A stretch of 64,000 nucleotides of DNA, taken from NCBI RefSeq assembly GCF_003852545.1, contig NZ_QAJR01000020.1, positions 65,296 through 129,295 of the forward strand. Direction: 5' to 3'. The notes beneath the pieces are model-generated. The model made no database searches. It was not told the origin of the DNA and saw nothing but the letters and a program-made list of their open reading frames with translations. Of the stretch, positions 1 through 8,718 are shown in pieces. This DNA is from Acidovorax sp. FJL06 (GTDB lineage: Bacteria; Pseudomonadota; Gammaproteobacteria; Burkholderiales; Burkholderiaceae_C). Within the stretch, counting starts at the first letter, position 1. Each line of letters starts with the position of its first letter. The translations under genes were made by a program, and so were the position numbers.

Positions 1-1
1 C

Positions 2-502
2 GCGGACCTCCTGCTCGACTTCATCGCCCACGAACTGCAGCCGCGCGTGGCCCAGGCCTTTGCCACCGACCCTGGGCGCCAGACGATCAGCGGGCATTCG
101 TTCGGCGGCCTGCTGGTGCTGCACGCGCTGTTCACGCGCCCCACACAGTTCACGCGCTACGCCGCCACCAGCCCCTCGGTGTGGTGGAACAACGCACAGC
201 TGCTGCACACCGCCCGCCAGTTCATGCAGCTCCACGCCACGGCGCCGCGTCCCTTTAAGGCGCAGCTGCAATTGCGCGTGGGCAGCCTGGAGCAGGCCCA
301 GGCCGCCCCCACCGCTGCGCGCGCCGCCGTGCAGGCCGAGCGCCGCATGATCGAGCGCACCCAGGCCCTGGCCGACCAGCTGGGCGTGCTGCAATGGCCC
401 GAGCTGCGCGTGGACATGGCCGTGCTGCCCGGCCTGGACCATGGCAGCGCCATGGCACCCGGCCTGATCGACGCGCTGGCGCTGGCCCAGCAGCCCCGCT
501 GA
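2..502 (+). CDS. Alpha/beta-hydrolase, IroE/Fes-like siderophore esterase (5' end outside the window)
   Basis: The reading frame is already open at the window edge, so the N-terminus is missing; about 166 residues are visible. The text starts in a helix reading DFIAHELQPRV and runs into a GHSFGG nucleophile elbow, followed by a conserved SPSVWWN stretch and a C-terminal LDHGSAM that would carry the catalytic His. These are features of the esterase family (COG2819, IroE/Fes-like) that hydrolyses ferric-siderophore esters or related substrates. The following FecCD permease and ATPase genes on the same strand support a role in releasing iron from an imported siderophore. The GTG at 47 is probably internal. 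The siderophore itself cannot be inferred. Confidence 0.75.
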   Translation, partial: ADLLLDFIAHELQPRVAQAFATDPGRQTISGHSFGGLLVLHALFTRPTQFTRYAATSPSVWWNNAQLLHTARQFMQLHATAPRPFKAQLQLRVGSLEQAQAAPTAARAAVQAERRMIERTQALADQLGVLQWPELRVDMAVLPGLDHGSAMAPGLIDALALAQQPR

Positions 503-576
503 GAGCCCCCAAAGAGCGCGCCCGCGCCTGAAACCCTCCCCGCACCGCGCGTGCCCCGCCCCCCGGAACCGTCCCG

Positions 577-1647
577 TTGAACCCCATTGCCCCCTCCCCC
601 CTTGATGCCACTGGCCCGCTCGCACAGCGCTACCGGCATTTCGTGCGCCGGCGCCTGCTGCTGCTGGCCGCCCTGCTGGCCGTGCTGTGCGCCAGCGTGG
701 TGGCCGACATCGCGCTGGGCCCCTCCACCTTCGCGTTTGCCGATGTGCTGCGGGGCCTGTTCACGCCCGGCGCGCTGCCGCAGGCGCAGCAGGTCATCCT
801 GTGGGAAGTGCGCCTGCCCTATGCGGTGATGGCCGTGCTGGTGGGCGCCAGCCTGGGCCTGGCGGGTGCCGAGATGCAGACCGCGCTCAACAACCCGCTG
901 GCCAGTCCGTTCACGCTGGGCGTGTCGGCCGCCGCCGCCGTGGGCGCCTCGGCCGCCGTGGTCAGCGGCTTCACGCTCGTGGCCTGGGGCGAGAACCTGG
1001 CGGTGCCGCTGTGCGCCTTTGTGGGTGCGGCCTGCGCCACGGCGCTGATCCAGCTCTTGGCCTGGCGCCAGGGCGCCACGGTGGACACGGTGGTGCTGTT
1101 CGGCATTGCGCTGCTGTTCAGCTTCGAGGCGCTGCTGTGGCTGCTGCAGTTCATCGCCGACAGCAATGCGCTGCAGCAGATCGTGTTCTGGACCATGGGC
1201 AGCCTGGGCCGCGCCACCTGGACCAAGATCGGCATCGTGGGCACGGTGCTGCTGCTGTGCCTGCTGTGGTCGGCACGCCAGGCCTGGGCGCTCACGGCGC
1301 TGCGCGCGGGCGAGGACCAGGCGCGCAGCTTCGGCATTGCCGTGGAGCGGCTGCGCCTGGTGACGCTGCTGCGCGTGAGCCTGCTGGCGGCCACGGCCCT
1401 GTCGTTCGTGGGCACCATCGGTTTTGTGGGCCTGGTGGGGCCCCACATCGCGCGCATGCTGCTGGGCGAAGACCACCGCTATTACCTGCCGGGCAGCGCG
1501 CTGGCCGGGGCGCTGATGCTGTCGCTCGCGTCCATCCTGAGCAAGGCGTTGGTGCCCGGCGTGGTGCTGCCGATTGGCATCATCACCGCGCTGGTGGGTG
1601 TGCCGCTGTTCATGGCGCTGGTGCTGCGCCAACGGAGGGTGGCATGA
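577..1647 (+). CDS. FecCD-family iron-siderophore ABC transporter permease
   Basis: 356 residues, polytopic, matching the usual 330-360 aa of BtuC/FecCD permeases. After a polar N-terminus the first membrane segment is at about 28-48. The family hallmark RLPYAVMAVLVGASLGLAGA and the following NNPLASPFTLG loop are at about 85-115. A C-terminal region with FVGLVGPHIARMLLGEDHR, typical of the ATPase-coupling helix, is also present. The likely start is TTG at 577; no in-frame ATG lies at a plausible place. The stop overlaps the ATPase start by four bases (ATGA), so the two are translationally coupled. It imports ferric siderophore or heme-type substrates across the inner membrane. Confidence 0.87.
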   Translation: MNPIAPSPLDATGPLAQRYRHFVRRRLLLLAALLAVLCASVVADIALGPSTFAFADVLRGLFTPGALPQAQQVILWEVRLPYAVMAVLVGASLGLAGAEMQTALNNPLASPFTLGVSAAAAVGASAAVVSGFTLVAWGENLAVPLCAFVGAACATALIQLLAWRQGATVDTVVLFGIALLFSFEALLWLLQFIADSNALQQIVFWTMGSLGRATWTKIGIVGTVLLLCLLWSARQAWALTALRAGEDQARSFGIAVERLRLVTLLRVSLLAATALSFVGTIGFVGLVGPHIARMLLGEDHRYYLPGSALAGALMLSLASILSKALVPGVVLPIGIITALVGVPLFMALVLRQRRVA

Positions 1648-2426
1648 AGGACAGCCTGCAAATCGACCAGCTCACCGCCGGCTACCCCGGCCGCCCCGTG
1701 CTGCAGGGCGTGAACCTGCCGGGCGTGCCGCCCGGCACCCTGGTGGCCGTGGTGGGCCCCAATGCCGTGGGCAAGTCCACCCTGCTCAAGGCCGTGGCCG
1801 GACTGCGGCCTGCGCAGGGCCGCGTGTGGCTGGAGGGCACGGACTTGAGCACCCTGCCCCCGCGCGAGCGCCTGCGCCGTGTGGGCTACCTGCCCCAGGC
1901 ACTGCCGCAGAGCACCTCGCTCGTGGCCTACGAAACCTGGCAGAGCGCGCTGCGCGCCGGCCGCAGCGAATGGAGCACCGCCCAGCGCGAGGCGGCCATC
2001 GAGTCGGTGGTGGCGGCGCTGGGCCTGCAGGCGCTGGCGCTGCGGCGGCTGGATGAACTCTCGGGCGGCCAGCGGCAGATGGTGGGCCTGGCCCAGGTCA
2101 TCGTGCGCGCGCCGCGCCTCTTGCTGCTGGACGAGCCCACCAGCGCGCTCGACCTGCGCTGGCAGCTGCAGGTGCTGCAGGCCGTGCGCGCCATGGTGTT
2201 GCAGCAAGGCGCCATCGGCCTGGTGGCCGTGCACGACCTGAACCTGGCGCTGCGCTTTTGCCAGCATGTGCTGGTGCTGGGCGGCGGCAGCGTGCTGACG
2301 GCCGGCGACCCGGCCGAGGTGCTGACCCCTGCCCTGCTGCAGCGCGCCTATGGCGTGCAGGCCCGCGTGGAGCGCTGCTCGCAAGGCAACCTGCTGGTGC
2401 TGGCCGATGCGGCGCTGCCGCTGTAG
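1644..2426 (+). CDS. ABC transporter ATP-binding protein (FepC/FecE type)
   Basis: 260 residues. Walker A is GPNAVGKST at 38-46, with A-V where most relatives have G-S or G-A. The Q-loop is YLPQ at about 82-85, the signature LSGGQ at 139-143, Walker B LLLLDEP at 159-165, the D-loop SALD at 167-170 and the switch His at 197 in VAVHD. This is a complete, probably active nucleotide-binding domain of the iron-siderophore/cobalamin type. It starts inside the permease stop codon. No periplasmic binding protein or TonB receptor gene is visible in the window; they may lie upstream of position 1. Confidence 0.88.
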   Translation: MKDSLQIDQLTAGYPGRPVLQGVNLPGVPPGTLVAVVGPNAVGKSTLLKAVAGLRPAQGRVWLEGTDLSTLPPRERLRRVGYLPQALPQSTSLVAYETWQSALRAGRSEWSTAQREAAIESVVAALGLQALALRRLDELSGGQRQMVGLAQVIVRAPRLLLLDEPTSALDLRWQLQVLQAVRAMVLQQGAIGLVAVHDLNLALRFCQHVLVLGGGSVLTAGDPAEVLTPALLQRAYGVQARVERCSQGNLLVLADAALPL

Positions 2427-2459
2427 CCCCTCATTTCCTCCACAACGACATCCCCACCC

Positions 2460-2762
2460 ATGATGCGACGCGAGGGCCATGTGCCCACCCCCGAGGCCAG
2501 CCGCTACCTGCAGCGCCTGTGCTACCACTTCACCCGCAAGATCCGCGTGGACTACGACGAGCACCGGGGCGAGGCCCACTTCCCCTGGGGCCTGTGCGTG
2601 CTGCGCGCCGACGACGCGGCCCTGCACTTCGACTGCAGCGCCGAAGACGATGCCAGCCTGGCGCGCGTGCAGTTCGCCATCGACTCGCATGTGGAGCTGT
2701 TCTCGCGCAAGAGCCCCGTGGCCGTGAGCTGGCAGCCGGTGCAGGCAGTGCTGCCGGGCTGA
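2460..2762 (+). CDS. DUF2218 domain protein
   Basis: 100 residues covering the whole DUF2218 domain. It begins near the start codon with a pattern of R-Y-L-x-x-L-C-x-H-F-x-x-K and ends with the D-x-x-x-E-L-F-x-x-x-x-P block. The family is small, cytoplasmic and uncharacterised, and is often found beside siderophore or heme uptake genes, as here (33 bp after the ATPase, same strand). A role in intracellular iron handling is guilt by association only. There are two consecutive ATG codons at the start; the first is taken. Confidence 0.75.
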   Translation: MMRREGHVPTPEASRYLQRLCYHFTRKIRVDYDEHRGEAHFPWGLCVLRADDAALHFDCSAEDDASLARVQFAIDSHVELFSRKSPVAVSWQPVQAVLPG

Positions 2763-2896
2763 CCGGCCGCAGCCCCCCGGGGGGGGCCAGCACACCGTGC
2801 GGTCTGCCCAACAGCACCCCCACCACCTGCCAGATCCGGCGATGGGTGGCCAGGGAGGTTTTCTAGAATGGTGCCTTCTGTTTTCAAGCCCGGCGG

Positions 2897-4051
2897 GTGG
2901 ATGAACGCCAGCGGGCCCCTGCCCGCCATGGCACGTTCTGCATCCCGCTCTGCCCCCCTGCCCACCGGCCCGGCCACTGCGGCCGCCGCGCCCTCCGCCA
3001 CCCACCCCGGGCGTTTTCCCTCCCGCAGCGGGGCTCCAGCCTCGCGGGCAAGGCCTATTGGGCGATGGTGCAGCGGGTGGCGCTCACGGCGGCGGCCATT
3101 GACGTGGGCTACATCCTGCTGTTCCTGTGGCTGGGATCAGTGCCACTGGCGGCCATCAACGCCGTCAGCATTGCGATGTACCTGGGGGCCTATGGCCTGA
3201 TCCAGAAGCGCTACAACGCGCCGGCGCTGGTGCTGATCTGGACCGAGGTGGTCGCTCACGCGGCCCTGGGCTCGCTGCTGATTGGCTGGAACAGCGGCTT
3301 CCACTACTACCTGCTGCTGTTCATCCCGGCCATCGTGATTGCCAACACGCGCGGCTTTGCGGCGCCGGTGGTGCTGGCGCTGCTGGCGTACTACCTGGGC
3401 CTGCAGGCGCTGTGCGATCACCTGGGGCCGCTCGATCCGCTGCCCGCGCAGAGCGTGAAGATCGTGAACTGGATCCACATCTGCCTGGTGTTTGCAATGT
3501 CGGCCGCGCTGGCCGCGTTCTACCGCCGCACCATCCTCATCGCCGAAAGCCGCCTGCGCACCCAGGCCACGCGCGACCCGCTCACGGGCCTGGCCAACCG
3601 CAGCCACTTCCAGGCCCAGGCCACCCAGGCCCTGGCGCGCAGCCAGCGCGATGGCACGCCGGTGGCGCTGCTGCTGTGCGATGTGGACCATTTCAAGCGC
3701 ATCAACGACCAGCACGGCCACGCCGTGGGCGACGAGGTGCTGGTGGCCATGGCCGGGACGCTGGGCGAGAACCTGCGCGAGGGCGACGTGCTGGCGCGCT
3801 GGGGCGGCGAGGAGTTCCTAGCGCTCATGCCCGCCAGCCCGCTGGACGCCGCCTGCGCCACGGCCGAGCGCATCCGCGCGGTGGTGGCCCAGGCGCCGCT
3901 GCCCGTGGGCTCCACGCCGATTGCGCTGACCCTGTCGTTCGGCGTGGCCCTGGTGCATGGCGCCGACGACCTGCAGGCCGCCATTGCGCGCGCCGACAAG
4001 GCGCTCTACGAAAGCAAGCACGCGGGGCGCAACCGCGTGAGCCGGGGGTAG
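2897..4051 (+). CDS. Membrane-anchored diguanylate cyclase (GGDEF)
   Basis: 384 residues from a GTG at 2897. The first ~55 residues are Pro/Arg/Cys-rich and look unlike protein, so an in-frame ATG at 3065, just before the first membrane helix, is a serious alternative (about 328 aa). Five or six hydrophobic segments between about 60 and 215 form a membrane sensor unit. A GGDEF domain follows, with DPLTGLANR, the CDVDHFKRIND metal/substrate motif and an intact active-site WGGEEF. It should synthesise c-di-GMP. I see no RxxD inhibitory site immediately before GGEEF. Its signal is unknown. Confidence 0.85.
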   Translation: MDERQRAPARHGTFCIPLCPPAHRPGHCGRRALRHPPRAFSLPQRGSSLAGKAYWAMVQRVALTAAAIDVGYILLFLWLGSVPLAAINAVSIAMYLGAYGLIQKRYNAPALVLIWTEVVAHAALGSLLIGWNSGFHYYLLLFIPAIVIANTRGFAAPVVLALLAYYLGLQALCDHLGPLDPLPAQSVKIVNWIHICLVFAMSAALAAFYRRTILIAESRLRTQATRDPLTGLANRSHFQAQATQALARSQRDGTPVALLLCDVDHFKRINDQHGHAVGDEVLVAMAGTLGENLREGDVLARWGGEEFLALMPASPLDAACATAERIRAVVAQAPLPVGSTPIALTLSFGVALVHGADDLQAAIARADKALYESKHAGRNRVSRG

Positions 4052-4071
4052 GTCATCAGCCGTTGGCAATA

Positions 4072-4126
4072 AAGCAGGCGCTGCGGCTTGCCTATCCAAC
4101 GCAACCAGCTACCAAATCAATAGCAA
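4072..4126. repeat. Family-1 intergenic repeat, copy 1
   Basis: Core CAGCTACCAAATCAATAGCA at 4106-4125, preceded by a GC-richer arm with GCGCTGCGGCTTGCC. It lies between the convergent GGDEF and M48 genes. Ten further copies or partial copies of this AGCTAC...ATAGCA element occur in the window. Confidence 0.7.
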
Positions 4127-4127
4127 A

Positions 4128-4979
4128 TCAACCCGGGCGCCGGGCCGCCTCGTACAGCCCCTGCACCTTGGGCACGTTCTGCTCCAGCTCCTTGATGCGC
4201 GCGGGGCCCGAGGGGTGGGTGGACAAAAAGGCCAGCCCGCCCTGCTGGCTGCCGGTGGCATTGCCCATCTTCTTCCACAGGCTCACGGAGGCGGCCGGGT
4301 CGTAGCCCGCGCGCGCGGCCAGCTCCAGCCCCACCAGGTCGGCCTCGCTCTCGTCCGAGCGGCTGAACTGCAGTGTGAGCAGCTGCCCGCCCAAACCGGC
4401 CGCCGCTTGGCCCAGGTCGCCCAGGCCCAGCAGCTGCGAACCCAGGCGCAGCGCCAGGTTGGTGCCCTGCGTCTTGGCCAGGCGTTCGCGCGCGTGCTCG
4501 CGCAGCGCGTGGGCCATTTCGTGGCCCATGATCATCGCGGCCTCGTCGTCGGTGAGCTTGAGCTGCTCCAGGATGCCCGTGTAGAACGCGATCTTGCCGC
4601 CCGGCATGCAGAAGGCATTGATCTGCGGGCTGCCGATGAGGTTGACCTCCCAGCGCCAGTGCTTGGCGCGGTCGTTCCAGGGCGCGGTGAACGGGATCAG
4701 GCGCCGGGCGATGGTGTGCAGGCGCTGCAGCTGCGGGTGGCCCTCGGGCGCCAGCGCGCGTTTGGCGCGGGCCTGCTCCAGCATCTGGCGGTACTGCTGG
4801 GCGGCGGAATTTTCCAGCGTTTCGGCCGGCACCAGCTTGCGCAGGCTGGAGGCGGAACCCACGTCCACCTGCGCCAGCACCGGCGCGCTCACGCTGGCCC
4901 CGGCGGCGAGCAGAAACGCACGGCGCGCCGACCACGGGGACGAAGGCGCTACGGAAGTGGGGGGGCAGAGCAGGCACAT
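4128..4979 (-). CDS. M48-family metalloprotease (BepA/LoiP-like)
   Basis: 283 residues. The N-terminal region has two Arg followed by a hydrophobic AFLLAAGASVSAPVLAQ stretch (20-37), a signal peptide for export to the periplasm. The zinc site is HEMAH at 153-157 with the third ligand in ESEAD at 210-214. The conserved NAFCMPGGKIAFYTG strand (121-135) is typical of M48 peptidases involved in outer-membrane protein quality control. The C-terminal STHPSGPARIKEL motif is also family-typical. There is no TPR domain, so it is closer to the short LoiP type than to BepA. Confidence 0.85.
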   Translation of the reverse strand: MCLLCPPTSVAPSSPWSARRAFLLAAGASVSAPVLAQVDVGSASSLRKLVPAETLENSAAQQYRQMLEQARAKRALAPEGHPQLQRLHTIARRLIPFTAPWNDRAKHWRWEVNLIGSPQINAFCMPGGKIAFYTGILEQLKLTDDEAAMIMGHEMAHALREHARERLAKTQGTNLALRLGSQLLGLGDLGQAAAGLGGQLLTLQFSRSDESEADLVGLELAARAGYDPAASVSLWKKMGNATGSQQGGLAFLSTHPSGPARIKELEQNVPKVQGLYEAARRPG

Positions 4980-5012
4980 GCAGGAATAATAGACAAAAAC
5001 CTCCCGGCGCCC

Positions 5013-6389
5013 ATGTCAGACACCTCCTCTCCACCCGCCCCATCCTCCCCGCCCGCCGCCCGCCCCTCCTGGCTCCAGACCCTGCGCGTGTACCTGGAGC
5101 CCGCCAGCTTGCGCATGCTGACGCTGGGCTTCTCGGCCGGACTGCCGCTGCTGCTGGTGCTGGGCACGCTCTCGTTTCGCCTGCGCGAGGCGGGCATTGA
5201 CCGCAGCACCATCGGCTACCTGAGCTGGGTGGGCCTGGCCTATGGCTTCAAGTGGGTGTGGGCGCCGCTGGTGGACCGCATGCCCATCCCGCTGCTCACG
5301 CCGCTGCTGGGGCGGCGGCGCAGCTGGCTGCTGCTGGCGCAGGCGCTGATCGTGGGCGGGCTCATCGGCATGGCGCTGGCCGACCCGCGCCAGACGCTGG
5401 GGCCCATCGTGTGGTGCGCACTGGCCGTGGCCTTTGGCTCGGCCACGCAGGACATTGCGCTGGACGCCTTCCGCATCGAATCGGCCGATGCCAACCGCCA
5501 GGCGGCGCTGGCGGCGTCGTACCAAACGGGCTACCGCCTAGCGATGATCTGGGCCGGGGCGGGTGTGCTGTGGATTGCGGCGCGCGCCGAGGTGGCGCCC
5601 GCCGTGGGCCAGGCCGTGCTGCAGGGTGCCGCCGCGTACCAAAACGGCGCGTGGCAGGCGGCCTACCTGGTGATGGCGGCGTCGATGGCGGTGGGCGTGG
5701 TCACCGTGCTGTTCTCGCGCGAGCCCGCGCCGGTGGCGCTGCCCCCGGCCAAGAACGCCGCAGAATGGGTTCAGGGCGCGCTGGTGGAGCCGTTTGCAGA
5801 TTTCCTGCGCCGCTACGGCTGGCATGCGGCACTGATCCTGGCGCTGATCGCCGTCTACCGCATCAGCGACGTGGTGATGGGCATCATGGCCAACCCCTTC
5901 TATGTGGACATGGGCTACACCAAGGACGAGGTGGCCGCCGTGACCAAGATCTACGGCGTGGTCATGACCCTGGTGGGCGCGTTCGTGGGCGGTGTGCTGT
6001 CCATGCGCTTTGGCGTGATGCGCATCCTGATGCTGGGCGCCATCCTCAGCGCGGCCAGCAACCTGCTGTTCGCCTGGCTGGCGGGGCATGGGCACGACGT
6101 GACGGCGCTGATTGCCGTGGTCTCGGCCGACAACCTGGCCAGCGGCATCGCGTCGGCCGCGTTCATCGCCTACCTGTCGAGCCTGACCAATGTGAGCTAC
6201 TCGGCCACGCAGTACGCGCTGTTCAGCTCCATGATGCTGCTGCTGCCGAAGTTCGTGGCGGGCTTCTCGGGCGACTACGTGGACGCGTTCGGCTATGCGC
6301 AGTTTTTCACGGCCACGGCGCTGCTGGGGCTGCCGGTGCTGGTGCTGGTCTGGCTGGCCTCCAAGGTAAAAATCGGCCCTGCGGCTTGA
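5013..6389 (+). CDS. AmpG-like MFS transporter (muropeptide permease family)
   Basis: 458 residues. A cytoplasmic Pro/Ser-rich N-terminus is followed by LGFSAGLPLLLVLGTLSFRLREAG, the first helix and loop typical of AmpG. Later blocks LKWxWAPLVDR-like and GSATQDIALDAFRIE are also diagnostic. Around 12 hydrophobic segments are present, with an extra central loop. AmpG imports anhydro-muropeptides for cell-wall recycling. No ampD, nagZ or beta-lactamase gene is adjacent. Start chosen at the ATG at 5013, about 33 bp from the divergent M48 gene. Confidence 0.83.
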   Translation: MSDTSSPPAPSSPPAARPSWLQTLRVYLEPASLRMLTLGFSAGLPLLLVLGTLSFRLREAGIDRSTIGYLSWVGLAYGFKWVWAPLVDRMPIPLLTPLLGRRRSWLLLAQALIVGGLIGMALADPRQTLGPIVWCALAVAFGSATQDIALDAFRIESADANRQAALAASYQTGYRLAMIWAGAGVLWIAARAEVAPAVGQAVLQGAAAYQNGAWQAAYLVMAASMAVGVVTVLFSREPAPVALPPAKNAAEWVQGALVEPFADFLRRYGWHAALILALIAVYRISDVVMGIMANPFYVDMGYTKDEVAAVTKIYGVVMTLVGAFVGGVLSMRFGVMRILMLGAILSAASNLLFAWLAGHGHDVTALIAVVSADNLASGIASAAFIAYLSSLTNVSYSATQYALFSSMMLLLPKFVAGFSGDYVDAFGYAQFFTATALLGLPVLVLVWLASKVKIGPAA

Positions 6390-6424
6390 CCATCCAGCGC
6401 ATACAGCTACTTAATTCATAGCAA
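6371..6424. repeat. Family-1 intergenic repeat, copy 2
   Basis: CAGCTACTTAATTCATAGCA core preceded by GCCCTGCGGCTTGACC. It begins within the last codons of the AmpG-like gene and runs into the gap before the response regulator. Confidence 0.65.
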
Positions 6425-6543
6425 CCCGGCCGCCGCACCGCCAGCGGCGGTTTACCGCAACTTTACGGGTGCTTCAACACGGGGAGACGCCCGTGCGCGA
6501 GCATGGCGGTTCCTTGCCTGGAGCCTCCCACTACACTGCCCCC

Positions 6544-7266
6544 ATGAGTTCGCAACTGCTGATGATCGAAGACGATGCCCGCCTGGCGCAGATGGTGGGC
6601 GAGTATCTGGGCCAGTCGGGCCTGCTGGTCACGCACTGCGCCGATGGCAGGAGCGGCCTGGCGCAGCTGCAGGGGCCCGACGCGGGGCCGCTGCCCGACC
6701 TGGTGATCCTCGACCTCATGCTGCCCGACATGGACGGCCTGGAGGTGTGCCGCCGCATCCGCTCGCTGCAGGGCCATGCGGCCCAGGTGCCGGTGCTCAT
6801 GCTCACCGCCAAGGGCGACCCCATGGACCGCATCATCGGCCTGGAGCTGGGCGCCGACGACTACCTGCCCAAGCCCTTTGAACCGCGCGAGCTGCTGGCG
6901 CGCATCCGCGCCATCCTGCGCCGCCGCACCGATGGCGGCAGCATGGCGGCCGCCACCCAGGTGCTGCGCTTCGGCACCCTGGAGATCGACCGCGACGCGC
7001 GCACCGTCACGGTGGCCGGCGAGCCGGCCGACCTCACCTCCTACCAGTTCGACCTGCTCGCGGCGCTGGCCGAGCGCGCGGGCCGCGTGCTCACGCGCGA
7101 CCAGATCATGGAGGCCGTGCGCGGCCGCGAGCTGGAGGCGTTCGACCGCAGCATCGACGTGCACATGGGCCGCATCCGCGCGGCCATCGAGCAGGACGCC
7201 AAGAACCCGCGCCGCATCCTCACCGTGCGCGGCGTGGGCTACGTGTTCGCCAAACAACAGGATTAG
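6544..7266 (+). CDS. OmpR-family response regulator (RstA-like)
   Basis: 240 residues. The receiver domain has the acidic pair E9/D10-D11, phospho-acceptor D57 (in LDLMLPDMDG), T88 and K110 (in LPKPFEPRE). The C-terminal winged-helix DNA-binding domain starts near 140 (LEIDRDARTVTV) and ends with the RTVRGVGYVF-type hairpin. The ATG at 6544 begins the canonical MSSQLLMIEDD; an upstream in-frame ATG at 6469 would add a non-homologous tail. A sensor kinase follows on the same strand, so this is one two-component system. Confidence 0.9.
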   Translation: MSSQLLMIEDDARLAQMVGEYLGQSGLLVTHCADGRSGLAQLQGPDAGPLPDLVILDLMLPDMDGLEVCRRIRSLQGHAAQVPVLMLTAKGDPMDRIIGLELGADDYLPKPFEPRELLARIRAILRRRTDGGSMAAATQVLRFGTLEIDRDARTVTVAGEPADLTSYQFDLLAALAERAGRVLTRDQIMEAVRGRELEAFDRSIDVHMGRIRAAIEQDAKNPRRILTVRGVGYVFAKQQD

Positions 7267-7270
7267 TCAT

Positions 7271-7370
7271 GCCCCCTGAGTCGCTTCGCGCCTTCCCCCT
7301 CAGGGGGACGCCGCCAGCGCGGCGGGGCGGCCCTTGCGCGGCGGCCACTGGCCTGGGCTGCGCCAGTTTC
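7271..7370. repeat. Family-2 GC-rich intergenic repeat, copy 1
   Basis: Begins CCCCCTGAGTCGCTTCGCGCC and contains a CCCCCTCAGGGGG hairpin and a GCCGCCAGCGCGGCGGGGCGG module. It ends GCGCCAGTTTC. It separates the response regulator from its kinase. Four more copies lie at 21874, 27810, 30520 and 49633. Confidence 0.7.
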
Positions 7371-7411
7371 CAGCAATGCGCGTGCTGCTGACACTGATCG
7401 ATCGAGTTTCC

Positions 7412-8695
7412 ATGTCCCTCTCCACCCCTTTCTCGCGCCGCCTGTACCTGCGCATCTGGCTGGCCGTGGTCGCCGGCATCGCCGTGTTGACGCTCACCGT
7501 GGGCTGGGCCTGGCGCATGGCCGAAGAGCAGAAGGCACAGAGCAACCAGCCTTTTGTGCCGCCCTCGCGCGAGATCGCGCTGCGCGACCCCTCGGGCCGG
7601 CTGCTGCTGCACGGCATGGGCACGCGCCAGCCGGGAGATCCCAGCGAAGGCCTTGAATTTCGCATCGAATCCGACACCGGACAGATCTTCACCCTGCAGA
7701 TGGCGCCCCGCCAGCCACGCGGCGAGCGCGGTGCCGGGCGCCCCGGGGGCGCCGGGCCCAACCCGGGTTGGGCCCCGTTCTGGACCCGGCCGCCGTTCGG
7801 CTTTTTGTGGCTGCTGGGCATCGTGAGCCTGGCCGTGGCCGTGGGGGTGTACCCCATCATCCGGCGCCTCACGCAGCGGCTCGAAGCGCTGCAGCGCAGC
7901 GTGCAGAAGTTTGGCGAAGGCGACCTGTCGGTGCGCGTGCCCGAGCAGGGGCACGACGAGGTGGCCGACCTGGCGCGCCAGTTCAACGCTGCCGCCGGGC
8001 GCGTGGAAACCCTGGTGCAGTCGCACAAGTCGCTGCTGGCCAACGCCTCGCACGAGCTGCGCTCGCCCCTCACCCGCATCCGCATGGGGCTGGAGCTGAT
8101 GGGCGGGCAGCAACCCTCGCCCGCGTTCCGCGAAGAGATCCTGCGCAACATCGCCGAGCTGGACCAGCTGGTGGACGAGATCCTGCTGGCCAGCCGCCTG
8201 GATGCGCGCGAGGCCGACGTGGGCACCGTGGAGCTGGTGGACCTGATCGGCCTGGCCGCCGAGGAATGCGCCCGCGTGGACGCCGACCTGGACGTGGGCG
8301 CCAGCCCCGACTCGCTGGAGGTGCGCGGCGTGGCCAAGCTGCTGCGCCGGGCCATCCGCAACCTGCTGGAGAACGCGCGCCGCTACAGCACCGGCGAGAT
8401 CACGGTGGTGGTGCACCGCCGCCAGGGGCGCGCCGAGGTACATGTCTGCGACCACGGCCCGGGCGTGCCGCCCAGCCAGCGCGAACGCATCTTCGAGCCC
8501 TTCTACCGCCTGCCGGGCGCGAGCGAACGTGCGGGCGGCGTGGGCCTGGGGCTGTCGCTGGTGCGCTCGATCGCCGGGCGCCACCAGGGCACCGTGCACT
8601 GCCAGGACCGGCCCGATGGCGAGCACGGCGCCTGTTTTGTGCTGGCCCTTCCGCTGGTGGCCGCTGCGCCGTCCCCGGGTCCGGCCCCCCACTGA
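7412..8695 (+). CDS. Sensor histidine kinase of the adjacent response regulator
   Basis: 427 residues from ATG 7412; ATG 7376 is in frame and possible. TM1 is at 13-33, a periplasmic loop at about 36-128 ends in a Gly/Pro-rich stretch, and TM2 is at 129-149. Then come a HAMP-like region to about 200, the H-box with His214 in NASHELRSPLTR, N-box NLLENARRY at 317-325, and G-boxes DHGPGVP and GVGLGLSL. It should autophosphorylate and pass phosphate to the upstream OmpR-type regulator. The small Pro/Gly-rich loop suggests sensing of envelope conditions rather than a bound ligand; this is inference. Confidence 0.88.
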   Translation: MSLSTPFSRRLYLRIWLAVVAGIAVLTLTVGWAWRMAEEQKAQSNQPFVPPSREIALRDPSGRLLLHGMGTRQPGDPSEGLEFRIESDTGQIFTLQMAPRQPRGERGAGRPGGAGPNPGWAPFWTRPPFGFLWLLGIVSLAVAVGVYPIIRRLTQRLEALQRSVQKFGEGDLSVRVPEQGHDEVADLARQFNAAAGRVETLVQSHKSLLANASHELRSPLTRIRMGLELMGGQQPSPAFREEILRNIAELDQLVDEILLASRLDAREADVGTVELVDLIGLAAEECARVDADLDVGASPDSLEVRGVAKLLRRAIRNLLENARRYSTGEITVVVHRRQGRAEVHVCDHGPGVPPSQRERIFEPFYRLPGASERAGGVGLGLSLVRSIAGRHQGTVHCQDRPDGEHGACFVLALPLVAAAPSPGPAPH

Positions 8696-8718
8696 CCCAG
8701 GCGCCGCGCCGGGCGCTT

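Noticed and set aside
157-1632. Long open frame on the minus strand across the siderophore permease genes
   Set aside because: It is antisense to the FecCD permease and ATPase, whose motifs are clear. The predicted product is Gln/His/Arg-rich, the usual signature of an antisense shadow in high-GC DNA.
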